The translations under genes were made by a program, and so were the position numbers. The notes beneath the pieces were generated by a model. It worked only from the letters and a program-made list of their open reading frames with translations, searched no databases and was not told the origin of the DNA. From Streptomyces sp. NBC_00483 (GTDB lineage: Bacteria; Actinomycetota; Actinomycetes; Streptomycetales; Streptomycetaceae): a stretch of DNA of 64,000 nucleotides. Location: NCBI RefSeq assembly GCF_036013745.1, contig NZ_CP107880.1, forward strand, positions 8,060,001 through 8,124,000, in the 5' to 3' direction. Positions 51,060 to 58,898 of the stretch are shown here, one piece after another. How positions within the stretch are numbered: position 1 is the stretch's first letter; every line of letters begins with the position of its first letter.

Positions 51060-51935
51060 TCAGGCGGCCTTGCCGATCAGATCCGCCGGGAAGGCGCCGT
51101 TGCCGAGGGCCGCGCCGATGAAGGTTGTCGCCAGCTCGGTCAGCCGGGCGACGCCCGCCTCGCCGAGGTGCTCGTAGGGGGCGCGGTCGAGCGCGTCGGT
51201 ACGGTGCTCGATCTCGGCGCGGAGCGTCACGCCCTGCTCGGTGAGCGTCAACTCCTCGTCGGCGGTGAGCAGTCCACGCGCGCGAAGCCGCTCGGCGGCC
51301 GCGTCGTACTCGGACCTGTCCCAGCCGCGGGTGGCGAGCAGCCACTTCGGGGCCATGCCCTTGCCGGTCGCGACGTGGCTCACGAGGGCTTCCACGGGGT
51401 CGAGTTCGGCGCCGAGCAGCGCCGCGATGTGCCCGTCGCCGCGGTGCTCGCGCAGCAGCGTCGTGGCGTGCCAGTACGCCATGTGCTGCTCCTCCGGCAC
51501 GTCCAGGTCGGCGTGGGCGGCGTACAGCGGGCGGGCGTGCCGGGTGCACGCCTCAGCGGCGCGCAGGGCGAGCTCGGCGGCCTCGGCCATCTCCTGGGAG
51601 GCGAGCGTCTCCGCGCCGAGCAGGCGGCGCAGCGTCGAGTCGACGGCACGCGCGCGTGCGGCGAGCACCGCCTCCGGGGACGCGGTCTCCCACACGGCCG
51701 GCACGTGCCGGGCCACCAGGTCGTGCTTGAAGTTGTAGAACGTGGCGGTCACGGTCCCGGCGCCGACGGCCCCCATGGGCGCGGAACGCGCCGCGAGGTA
51801 GGCGGCACCGGAGTCGCTCACGCCGATGGCGGCCAGCTCCTTGCCGAGGTCGGGCGAGAAGTAGTGCGTCGAGTGGAACGGGTTGAGCACGTTGTGGCAG
51901 TGGCGGGCGGCGCGCAGGCAGGTGTCCGAAGTCAT
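51060..51935 (-). CDS. SCO6745-like helical protein, function unknown
   Basis: Protein of 291 residues, mostly helical and rich in Ala, Glu, His and Arg. The N-terminal '[20 protein letters not shown]' segment (about 10-29) has several His. The middle part carries a '[23 protein letters not shown]' stretch (split; about 146-169) and the C-terminal half has a winged-helix-like '[20 protein letters not shown]'. By memory it belongs to the SCO6745 family, widespread in actinomycetes without assigned role. ATG 51935 sits 10 nt downstream of a perfect 16-bp palindrome (51946-51961). Confidence 0.72.
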   Translation of the reverse strand: MTSDTCLRAARHCHNVLNPFHSTHYFSPDLGKELAAIGVSDSGAAYLAARSAPMGAVGAGTVTATFYNFKHDLVARHVPAVWETASPEAVLAARARAVDSTLRRLLGAETLASQEMAEAAELALRAAEACTRHARPLYAAHADLDVPEEQHMAYWHATTLLREHRGDGHIAALLGAELDPVEALVSHVATGKGMAPKWLLATRGWDRSEYDAAAERLRARGLLTADEELTLTEQGVTLRAEIEHRTDALDRAPYEHLGEAGVARLTELATTFIGAALGNGAFPADLIGKAA

Positions 51936-51945
51936 GCGTCTACGT

Positions 51946-51961
51946 TACCGACCGGTCGGTA
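51946..51961. promoter_or_regulatory. Perfect 16-bp palindrome TACCGACCGGTCGGTA
   Basis: The palindrome lies 10 nt before the start of the gene at 51935 (minus), in promoter position. ACCGACCGGTCGGT cores are typical of TetR-family operators. No TetR gene is adjacent in this window, so the repressor would act in trans. Confidence 0.65.
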
Positions 51962-52050
51962 CGGGTGGCAGTACCGGGCGCCGGGCCATGGCAGGAAAGG
52001 TGGGGGATTCGTCATTGCGGCCATGCGGCGGGCGCCGAAGAATGAGCCGC

Positions 52051-52998
52051 ATGCCGCCGCGTACCGTCCTGGTCCTCCTCTTCGACCACGTGCAGAGCCT
52101 CGACGTCACGGGCCCCGTGGAGGTCTTCTCCGGCGCGGGCGACGCCTACCGCGTGCGCACCGCCTCGGCCGACGGCGCCCCGGTCCGCACGTCGAGCGGA
52201 CTGACCCTGACGCCGGACCACACCCTTGCCGACGCGCCGGCCGCGGACACGCTCCTGGTCCCCGGCGGCAACGGCACGCGCGAGCCGGACCCGCGCCTGA
52301 TCGACTGGCTGCGCGAGCGCGCCCCACTCACCCGCCGCACCGTCTCGGTGTGCACCGGCGCGTTCCTCCTGGCGCGGGCGGGTCTCCTGGACGGCCGCCG
52401 GGCCACGACCCACTGGGCGTTCTGCGACACCCTCGCCCGCCGGTACCCCGAGGTGGCCGTGGACCCCGACCCCGTCTACGTACGCGACGGCCCTGTGTCG
52501 ACGTCGGCGGGGGTGACCGCGGGCATCGACCTCGCGCTCGCCCTGGTCGAGGAGGACCACGGCAGGGACGCGGCGCTGCGGATCGCCCGTGCCCTGGTCG
52601 TGTTCCTCCGACGCCCGGGAAACCAGGCCCAGTTCAGCACGCAGCTCGCCGCCCAGACGGCCACCAGGGAACCGCTCGGCGAGGTGCAACGGTGGATCGC
52701 CGAGCACCCCGGAGCCGACCTCTGCGTCGAGGCTCTCGCCGCCCGCGCCCGGCTCTCCCCGCGCCACTTCGCCCGTGCCTTCCGTACGGAGACGGGCCTG
52801 ACGCCCGGCCGATACGTCGAGCGCGTCCGCGTGGAGCACGCCCGCCGCCTCCTGGAGGACACCAAGGGCGGCGTCGAGGAGATCTCCCGGTCGAGCGGCT
52901 ACGGCACCCCGGAGGCGATGCGCCGCGCCTTCCTCAAGACCCTCGGCACCTCACCGGCCGAGTACCGGCGCCGGTTCCACGCACCTGTGGGCCCCTGA
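52051..52998 (+). CDS. GlxA-family AraC regulator (DJ-1 domain plus HTH)
   Basis: Transcriptional regulator of 315 residues. The N-terminal part (about 1-175) is a DJ-1/PfpI-type fold with the nucleophile-elbow-like 'SVCTGAFLLARAGLL' (about 102-116) and 'TSAGVTAGIDLALALVE'. The C-terminal part (about 215-310) is the AraC double HTH, with 'LSPRHFARAFRTETGLTPGRYV' style sequence. ATG 52051 was chosen with GAAG 10 nt upstream; ATG 52042 is the alternative. It probably controls the following DJ-1 gene (39 bp away). Confidence 0.87.
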   Translation: MPPRTVLVLLFDHVQSLDVTGPVEVFSGAGDAYRVRTASADGAPVRTSSGLTLTPDHTLADAPAADTLLVPGGNGTREPDPRLIDWLRERAPLTRRTVSVCTGAFLLARAGLLDGRRATTHWAFCDTLARRYPEVAVDPDPVYVRDGPVSTSAGVTAGIDLALALVEEDHGRDAALRIARALVVFLRRPGNQAQFSTQLAAQTATREPLGEVQRWIAEHPGADLCVEALAARARLSPRHFARAFRTETGLTPGRYVERVRVEHARRLLEDTKGGVEEISRSSGYGTPEAMRRAFLKTLGTSPAEYRRRFHAPVGP

Positions 52999-53037
52999 CC
53001 AGCCCAGCAGCACGGCACCCGACCCGAAAGGCATGCC

Positions 53038-53658
53038 ATGCAGATCGCCATCGCTCTCTACGAGCGGTTCACCGCCCTCGACGCCATCGGCCCGTACCAG
53101 ACGCTCGGCGGCATTCCGGGCGCCGACGTCGTCTTCGTGGCCGAACGGACCGGTCCCGTGCGGGACGACTCGGGACGGCTCGCGCTCGTCGCCGACAAGA
53201 CCTTCGACGAGGTGGGCTCCCCGGACGTGGTCGTCGTGCCCGGCGGCCCCCAGCAGAGCGACCAGACGGAGAACGGGCCGCTCCTGGAGTGGCTGCGCTC
53301 CGTCGACGCCACCAGCACCTGGACGACGTCCGTGTGCACGGGCTCCCTCGCGCTCGCCGCCGCGGGCCTGCTCAAGGGGCGCGAGGCCACCTCGCACTGG
53401 CTCGCCCTCGAGGAGTTGAACCGGCTCGGCTCCCGGACGACCGGGCGGCGGGTGGTCTTCGACGGCAAGTACGTCACCGCGGCCGGCGTCTCGTCCGGCA
53501 TCGACATGGGCCTCGCCCTCGCGGGCCGGATCGCGGGGGACGAGACCGCCCAGGCCATCCAGCTGATGACCGAGTACGACCCGCAGCCGCCCTACGACGC
53601 CGGCTCCCCGGACAAGGCCCCGGCACACATCGTGGCGAGGTTCCGCCCGGCCGGCTGA
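53038..53658 (+). CDS. DJ-1/PfpI-family protein (isonitrile hydratase-like)
   Basis: Protein of 206 residues with the DJ-1 fold. The likely active Cys is in SVCTGSLALAAAGLL (about 99-113), within 'WTTSVCTGS'. 'EATSHWLALEEL' follows. The family includes isonitrile hydratases, proteases and glyoxalases; I cannot tell which. ATG 53038 has GAAAGG 8 nt upstream. It follows the GlxA-type regulator, whose N-domain has the same fold. It ends in an 18-bp perfect terminator. Confidence 0.85.
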   Translation: MQIAIALYERFTALDAIGPYQTLGGIPGADVVFVAERTGPVRDDSGRLALVADKTFDEVGSPDVVVVPGGPQQSDQTENGPLLEWLRSVDATSTWTTSVCTGSLALAAAGLLKGREATSHWLALEELNRLGSRTTGRRVVFDGKYVTAAGVSSGIDMGLALAGRIAGDETAQAIQLMTEYDPQPPYDAGSPDKAPAHIVARFRPAG

Positions 53659-53661
53659 GCG

Positions 53662-53707
53662 ACGGGGGTTCGACGACAGGCTCCAGAGACTGTCGTCGAA
53701 CCCCCGT
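53662..53707. terminator. 18-bp perfect stem-loop
   Basis: ACGGGGGTTCGACGACAG (53662-53679) and its exact reverse complement (53690-53707) flank a 10-base loop. It lies between the convergent DJ-1 and enoyl-CoA hydratase genes. Confidence 0.93.
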
Positions 53708-53721
53708 GTGCCCGGCGGCCC

Positions 53722-54477
53722 TCAGGCCTCCACCGTCCACCCGAACCGCGGCGCGCGCCGCTCCAGGAACGCGGCGACGCCCTCCGCGCTCTCGCCGCCG
53801 GCGCGCGCCTGCTCGGCCCAGTGCGCGTCCCGGTCCGTGCGGCCCGTCACGAACTCCTTCGCCGCGGCCTGCGTCAGCTGCGAGCGGGCGGCGAGGGTGC
53901 GGGTGAACTCGGCGACCCGCTTGTCCAGTGCGTCCCCGGGCAGCACCTCGTCCACGAGCCCGGTGCGCAGCGCCCGCTCGGCCTCGATCAACTCGCCCGA
54001 GAACAGCAGGTACTTGGCGGTCGCCGGGCCCACGAGCGCGGCGAGGCGGCGCGTGGAGGAGGCCGGGTAGACGATCCCGAGCTTGGCCGGGGTCACCCCG
54101 AACCGCGCGCCGTCGGCGGCGAAGCGCAGATCGCAGGCCGCCGCCAACTGGCTGCCGCCGCCCACGCAGAACCCGCGCACCACGGCGAGCGTCGGCTTAG
54201 GGAACGCGGCGAGCGAGTCCTCCGCCGCGACCGCGAGCCCCTGCGCCGACCCCTCGCCGAGAGTCGATATGTCGGCCCCGGCGCAGAACGTGTCGCCGGC
54301 CCCGGTGAGCACGAGAACCCGTACCTCCGGATCGGCCGCGAGCCGTTCGAGGAGCGGCGGCAGGGACGCCCACATGGCGTCGGTCATGGCGTTGCGCTTG
54401 GCCGGATGGTCGATCACGACGGTGGCGACACCCTCGGCGACGCTGTGCGTGAGCTGCGGCGGGGACACGGGAGACAT
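53722..54477 (-). CDS. Enoyl-CoA hydratase/isomerase family protein
   Basis: Crotonase-fold enzyme of 251 residues. 'HPAKRNAMTDAMWASL' (about 22-37), 'DTFCAGADISTLGEG' (about 60-74) and 'VRGFCVGGGSQLAAACDLRFA' (split; about 98-118) with oxyanion Gly residues are visible. A Glu at the usual catalytic place is not evident, so activity may differ from hydration. ATG 54477 is close behind a TAGCAT -10 box (54492-54487, minus), suggesting a leaderless message; an upstream frame extension looks non-coding. Confidence 0.85.
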   Translation of the reverse strand: MSPVSPPQLTHSVAEGVATVVIDHPAKRNAMTDAMWASLPPLLERLAADPEVRVLVLTGAGDTFCAGADISTLGEGSAQGLAVAAEDSLAAFPKPTLAVVRGFCVGGGSQLAAACDLRFAADGARFGVTPAKLGIVYPASSTRRLAALVGPATAKYLLFSGELIEAERALRTGLVDEVLPGDALDKRVAEFTRTLAARSQLTQAAAKEFVTGRTDRDAHWAEQARAGGESAEGVAAFLERRAPRFGWTVEA

Positions 54478-54719
54478 GGGGCGGATGCTAACCGGGCGGT
54501 CGACACGGTCGGCGTGTCGGGCAGCTCGTAGAACAAGCTGAAGAAGGTGCAAGTCGGGCGTAATAAGGGCGGGATCGATCGCTTTTCTGGCTCGGTCGAC
54601 CAGCAACGATCAAATGCCGTCGATACACGCTGACTTCTGGTCAGTCCCACGGCCTGGAGCAGGTGATTCCCAACACTCGAAGCGTGGTGACAATCGAGCG
54701 CAAGGGCGGCGACCTGACA

Positions 54720-55256
54720 ATGAGCGACCACGGGTGGGGATCCCGCCCACGTCCTCAGGGCACCGGGGGAGCGCCCCCCGACCGCCCCGCGGACGGGCCG
54801 CTCCCGTACGAGGGAGTGTGGCGGTTCACGACGCAGGCGGTCGACGCCTCCGTGCCGCAGGCCCGGCGCGCGGTGCGGGAGTTGCTCACCCGGCAGGGCG
54901 TGCCCGCCCCTGACGACCTGGTGCACGGGCTGCTCGTGATCGTCTCCGAACTCGTCACGAACGCGGTGAAGCACGCCGCCGTGGTCTCACCCATGCTCGC
55001 CGTGGAGGTCGCCGTGGGGCCCGAGTGGGTGCGGGTGTCCGTAGAGGACGACCACCCCTACAAGCCCACGGCGCTCGAGGCCACCAGCGGTCAGACCGGC
55101 GGCCGCGGCCTGCTGCTCGTCCGCGAGATCACCGCGGAGGCGGGTGGCGTCTGCGACGTCGCCAACACCGCGAGCGGGGGCAAGGTGATCTGGGCCGCCC
55201 TGCCCCTCAAGCCCGAGACGGCTACCAGCCCGCCGACTGGCCTGTCAGCTCTCTGA
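54720..55256 (+). CDS. ATP-binding regulatory protein (SpoIIAB/RsbW-like HATPase)
   Basis: Small anti-sigma-factor-kinase-like protein of about 178 residues. The Bergerat fold shows the N-box 'IVSELVTNAVKHA' (about 72-84) and the G-box 'GGRGLLLVREI' (about 126-136). Such orphan domains are abundant in Streptomyces and control sigma factors or development. I chose ATG 54720; GTG 54684/54687 and GTG 54663 are possible. It converges with idi and overlaps it by 35 bp. Confidence 0.78.
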   Translation: MSDHGWGSRPRPQGTGGAPPDRPADGPLPYEGVWRFTTQAVDASVPQARRAVRELLTRQGVPAPDDLVHGLLVIVSELVTNAVKHAAVVSPMLAVEVAVGPEWVRVSVEDDHPYKPTALEATSGQTGGRGLLLVREITAEAGGVCDVANTASGGKVIWAALPLKPETATSPPTGLSAL

Positions 55257-55815
55257 CCGCGGGCCGCGCCGCGTCGAGGACCGTCATGAACCACGCCGAG
55301 AACGGGTCCTTGGCGTGCCGCTCGGCCAGCTCGTCCGCCGTCACGAACGCCGTCGCCCCGACCTCTTCCGGGTCGGGGTTCAGCGATGCCTGCACGAGGC
55401 CCACGAACAGGTGGTTGAACTCCTGCTCCACCAGGCCCGATTCCGGGTCCGGGTGGTTGTAGCGCACCGTGCCGGCCTCGGCCATCAGGGACGGCGAGAC
55501 GCCGAGCTCCTCGAAGGTGCGCCGCGCGGCCGCCGCGAACGGGGCCTCGCCGGGGTACGGGTGGCCGCAGCAGGTGTTCGACCAGACGCCGGGGGAGTGG
55601 TACTTGCCGAGCGCCCGCTGCTGCAGCAGCAGCCGGCCCTGCTCGTCGAAGAGGAACACGGAGAACGCTCTGTGCAGCTGCCCGGGCGGCTGGTGCGCCG
55701 CGAGCTTCTCCGCCGTGCCGATCGTCCTGCCGTCCTCGTCGACGAGTTCCAGCAAGATCGCTTCCGCGGTGCCGTTCGACGAGCTGTTCGTCGTGGGGGC
55801 AGGTGTGATCGGCAT
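55222..55815 (-). CDS. idi: Type I isopentenyl-diphosphate isomerase
   Basis: Nudix-fold enzyme interconverting IPP and DMAPP. The 197-residue product has the active Cys in 'NTCCGHPYPGE' (about 79-89), the Nudix helix 'AAARRTFEELGV' (about 95-106) and metal/catalytic Glu residues in 'EQEFNHLFVG'. Type I IDI is typical of actinomycetes with isoprenoid metabolism. ATG 55815 has GAAGGA 5 nt upstream. The 3' end overlaps the HATPase gene, so antisense transcripts are possible. Confidence 0.93.
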   Translation of the reverse strand: MPITPAPTTNSSSNGTAEAILLELVDEDGRTIGTAEKLAAHQPPGQLHRAFSVFLFDEQGRLLLQQRALGKYHSPGVWSNTCCGHPYPGEAPFAAAARRTFEELGVSPSLMAEAGTVRYNHPDPESGLVEQEFNHLFVGLVQASLNPDPEEVGATAFVTADELAERHAKDPFSAWFMTVLDAARPAVRELTGQSAGW

Positions 55816-55937
55816 ACCTATCCTTCGTTTCGTTCCTCGAACCAAGTCTGCCGTACGGGACGGACAGCCCCCGCGCAGTCGGCGTCCCGCAAGCCCCGTC
55901 CGGCCGGGAGGCCGGGCGGGACCACCGTAGGCGCCGG

Positions 55938-56471
55938 TCAGACGCCGAACGCGGCCGGGTAGGTGATCGTGCCCCGCGGGAGCTGCCCGGAATCGTCCCG
56001 TTCATCCAGAACGAGGGCCATCATCGCCTCGTCCGGCACGTCGAAACCGGGCCGGATGCCGTACCCGGAGGCGGGCGTGAAGCCGAACCTCGGGTAGTAC
56101 TCCGGATGCCCGAGGACCAGCACAAGTCGCTCGCCACGCGCGCGTGCCGCCTCCAGCACCGCACGTACGACGGCCGAACCGGCCCCCGTGCGCTGGTACT
56201 CCGGAAGCACCGCACAGGGCGCGAGCGCCGCGGCGGGCGCGCCGTCCACGGTGCAGCGGGTGATCAGGGCGTGCGCGGCGACGGCGCCGTCCGGGGCCTC
56301 GGCCACGTACGACAGCCCCTCGAGCCACGCGTCCTTGTCGGCGCGCAGGGCGTCGACGAGGTCGGCCTCGGCCTCGGTGGGGAACGCGGCGGCGTTGACG
56401 GCGTGCACGGCCGCCCGGTCGTCCCCGGTCTCGGGGCGCGGACGCCATGCGGGCTTCGTGTTGTCGGTCAA
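55938..56471 (-). CDS. GNAT-family N-acetyltransferase
   Basis: Acetyl-CoA-dependent acetyltransferase of 177 residues. 'APCAVLPEYQRTGAGSAVVRAVLEAAR' (split; about 85-111) is motif A with the pantetheine loop, and 'VLGHPEYYPRFGFTPASGYG' (split; about 118-138) follows the YhbS-like pattern. The TTG at 56471 was chosen, with AAAGG 8 nt upstream. Substrate unknown. It is downstream of the CDF transporter gene on the same strand, 30 bp away. Confidence 0.85.
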   Translation of the reverse strand: MTDNTKPAWRPRPETGDDRAAVHAVNAAAFPTEAEADLVDALRADKDAWLEGLSYVAEAPDGAVAAHALITRCTVDGAPAAALAPCAVLPEYQRTGAGSAVVRAVLEAARARGERLVLVLGHPEYYPRFGFTPASGYGIRPGFDVPDEAMMALVLDERDDSGQLPRGTITYPAAFGV

Positions 56472-56501
56472 CCTAAGAACCTTTGAGTGAAGGGATGTCG
56501 T

Positions 56502-57443
56502 TCAGTGGCACAGCCGCGCCTCGTGCTCGGCGTGCCCGGTGGGCTCCAGCTGGAACGTGCAGTGCTCCACGTCGAAGTGGTCGCCGAGGCAGCCCTGCAG
56601 TTCGTGGAGCATCTTCTCGTGGCCGATCGAGCCGAGCATTTCCGTGCTGACGACCACGTGCGCCGAGAGCACCGGCATCCCCGAGGTGATCGTCCAGGCG
56701 TGCAGGTCGTGCACGTCCTCGACGCCGGGCAGCGCCAGTATGTGGGCCCTGACCTCCGCCATGTCGACGCCCTTGGGGGCCGATTCGAGCAGCACGTTCA
56801 GCGTCTCGCGCAGCAGCTTCACCGTGCGCGGGACGATCATGAGGCCGATGACGAGCGAGGCGATCGGGTCGGCGAGCTGCCAGCCCGTCGTCAGGATGAT
56901 CACGGCGGAGATCAGTACCGCGAGGGAACCGAGCGCGTCGGCGGCCACCTCCAGGAAGGCACCGCGCACGTTCAGGCTCTCCTGCTGGCCCTTCACCAGG
57001 AGGGACAGCGAAATCATGTTCGCCACCAGGCCGATCAGACCGAAGACGATCGTCTGCCCGCCCGCCGTCTCGGCCGGCTCGATGAACCGCTGGATCGCCT
57101 CGTACAGGACGTAGCCGCCGACGCCGAGCAGCAGCAGACAGTTGGCGAGCGCGGCGAGGATCTCGGCGCGCGCATAGCCGAAGGTGCGCTGGTCGCTCGC
57201 GGGGCGGTTGGCGAAGTGGATCGCGATCAGGGCCATCGCGAGGCCGAGCGCGTCCGTCGCCATGTGGGCGGCGTCGGCGATCAGGGCGAGCGAGTCGGCG
57301 ACGATGCCGCCGATGATCTCCACCACCATCACGGTCAGCGTGATCGACAGGGCGACGCGCAGCCGTCCGCGGTGTGCGGCGGCGGCCGTCCCGGTCGTCG
57401 GTCCGTGACTGTGCCCGTGGTCGTGATCGTGCCCGAGGCCCAT
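56502..57443 (-). CDS. Cation-diffusion-facilitator (CDF) metal exporter, CzcD/ZitB-like
   Basis: Membrane protein of 313 residues with six helices and a cytosolic tail. The N-terminus is a His-rich metal-binding tract (HDHDHGHSHG, about 5-14). Helix II carries the typical HMATD pair (about 59-63). In helix V the usual His-x3-Asp is Glu-x3-Asp (EVAAD), which could shift metal preference away from zinc. ATG 57443 is followed by GLGHDH. Expected job: proton-coupled export of Zn2+, Co2+ or Cd2+. Confidence 0.88.
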   Translation of the reverse strand: MGLGHDHDHGHSHGPTTGTAAAAHRGRLRVALSITLTVMVVEIIGGIVADSLALIADAAHMATDALGLAMALIAIHFANRPASDQRTFGYARAEILAALANCLLLLGVGGYVLYEAIQRFIEPAETAGGQTIVFGLIGLVANMISLSLLVKGQQESLNVRGAFLEVAADALGSLAVLISAVIILTTGWQLADPIASLVIGLMIVPRTVKLLRETLNVLLESAPKGVDMAEVRAHILALPGVEDVHDLHAWTITSGMPVLSAHVVVSTEMLGSIGHEKMLHELQGCLGDHFDVEHCTFQLEPTGHAEHEARLCH

Positions 57444-57555
57444 CGAAAACCCCCTACGTATCGATCCGGCGCGTTGCCCTGGTCGGGGGCAACGATCACA
57501 GTGAACTACGGGTAGGGGGTATCCGCAAACATGGCGGTGAACACCGTTGTCATGT

Positions 57556-57601
57556 GCCCTGACCTGCGCAAACGATACGAGGCGTGTACGCAGGTCAGGG
57601 C
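57556..57601 (-). terminator. 13-bp perfect stem-loop after galE
   Basis: GCCCTGACCTGCG (57556-57568) and CGCAGGTCAGGGC (57589-57601) pair perfectly around a 20-base loop. On the minus strand it begins 10 nt after the galE stop and ends galE transcription before the CDF promoter. Confidence 0.82.
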
Positions 57602-57611
57602 GCCGACGTGA

Positions 57612-58595
57612 TCACTTCCCGGTCGCCTCCGGGCGCCGCAGACACCAGCCGGCCCAGGCCGACTCGACCATCTCGCGCACCCCGCGCTGCGCCTTCCAGC
57701 CGAGCTCCTCCTCGGCGAGCGCCGAGGAGCCGACCGCGCGCGGGGCGTCGCCGGGACGGCGCGGCTCGACGATCGCGGGGGTGCCGTTCCCGGACACGTC
57801 CGCGATCAGATCGATCAGCTCGCGCACGGAGGCGCCCTGCCCGGTGCCGATGTTGAGCGTCAGGTCACCGCTCGCGTCGGGTCCGGACAGCCGGCGGGCC
57901 GCCGCCAGGTGCGCCTCGGCGAGGTCGGCGACGTGAATGTAGTCACGCACGCAGGTGCCGTCCGGGGTCGGGTAGTCGTCGCCGAAGATCCGCGGGGCCT
58001 CGCCGCGCGACAGCCGGTCGAAGACCATCGGGATCACGTTGTAGACGCCGATGTCCGCGAGCTCCGGGGCCGCGGCGCCCGCCACGTTGAAGTAGCGCAG
58101 ACAGGCCGTCGCCATGCCGTGCGCGTGCCCGGCCGCCCGCACCAGCCACTCGCCCGCGAGCTTCGTCTCGCCGTACGGGTTCACGGGCACGGTGGCCGTG
58201 GACTCGGTGATGAGGCCCACATCCGGGTTGCCGTAGACGGCCGCCGACGAGGAGAACACGAAGCGGCGCACCCCGGCCGCCGCGACCGTCTCCAGGAGCA
58301 CGGCGAGCCCGCCCACGTTGTCCCGGTAGTACAGCTCCGGCTTCTCCACGGACTCGCCGACCTGCTTGTGCGCGGCGAGATGGAGGACGCCGGTCACCTC
58401 GTGCTCCGCGCACACCCGGGCCACCAACTCGGTGTCCTGCGTCGAGCCGCGCACCAGCGTGATCGCCTCGGGCAGCCGCGAGGGCACCCCCGAGGTCACG
58501 TTGTCCAGGACGACGACCCGCTCGCCCGCTTCCGTCATAGCCCGCGCCACATGGGCCCCGATGTATCCGGCTCCGCCGGTGATCAGCCACGTCAT
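57612..58595 (-). CDS. galE: UDP-glucose 4-epimerase
   Basis: Nucleotide-sugar epimerase of 327 residues. The Rossmann motif TGGAGYIG is at 7-14 and 'VVLDNVTSG' follows. The catalytic Tyr-x3-Lys is in NPYGETK (about 140-146), and 'YFNVAGAAA' is typical of GalE. ATG 58595 has AGGGTGG upstream. It is divergent from the CDP-alcohol phosphotransferase operon, and probably supplies UDP-galactose to glycosyltransferases of that operon. Confidence 0.92.
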   Translation of the reverse strand: MTWLITGGAGYIGAHVARAMTEAGERVVVLDNVTSGVPSRLPEAITLVRGSTQDTELVARVCAEHEVTGVLHLAAHKQVGESVEKPELYYRDNVGGLAVLLETVAAAGVRRFVFSSSAAVYGNPDVGLITESTATVPVNPYGETKLAGEWLVRAAGHAHGMATACLRYFNVAGAAAPELADIGVYNVIPMVFDRLSRGEAPRIFGDDYPTPDGTCVRDYIHVADLAEAHLAAARRLSGPDASGDLTLNIGTGQGASVRELIDLIADVSGNGTPAIVEPRRPGDAPRAVGSSALAEEELGWKAQRGVREMVESAWAGWCLRRPEATGK

Positions 58596-58898
58596 GGCGC
58601 ACCACCCTAAGACCGAACCGCGTCATCCCGGTCGCCCCGCGCGGCTACCGCCGGTTACGGACCCCGGTCACCCCTGGTTTGTGGCTCGAGTACTTGATCG
58701 TCAATGATGAGCGCGCGGTCGGCCCTGCGCGGACCGCATGAGACAGGGGCCAATCGGTCGGTAAACGGGCAGCGAACGCCCGGTAGCGCCATCCGATAGC
58801 CTCTGCCGACATGCCGCCCGGCCGCGTATCCGCGCCGGGTGCTCCACCATGCATGAGCCCGGCGCACTCTCGCGTCGGCACCCAAGGAGTGAGTTCGT
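58596..58898. promoter_or_regulatory. Divergent control region, galE versus CDP-alcohol operon
   Basis: The 303-bp gap holds a TTGA-TCG-TCAA palindrome (58694-58704), a possible -10 (ATAGCC near 58796-58801) and, at the right end, AAGGAG (58884-58889) serving the next gene. No tRNA or separate gene is visible. Promoter assignment is tentative. Confidence 0.4.

Noticed and set aside
50631..53906. A 1091-residue plus-strand open frame
   Set aside because: It crosses the tex start, the small LPFRAL gene, the unknown gene at 51060-51935 and the GlxA/DJ-1 genes in the wrong frame.
56460..56480. TTAGGTTGACC near the GNAT start as an iron box
   Set aside because: Only one half of the palindrome is present and it overlaps the start codon region.
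57508..57531. GGGGGTAT-containing sequence upstream of the CDF gene as a CsoR operator
   Set aside because: Only one half-site is present; the inverted TACCCC half is missing, so a copper-responsive operator is not supported.
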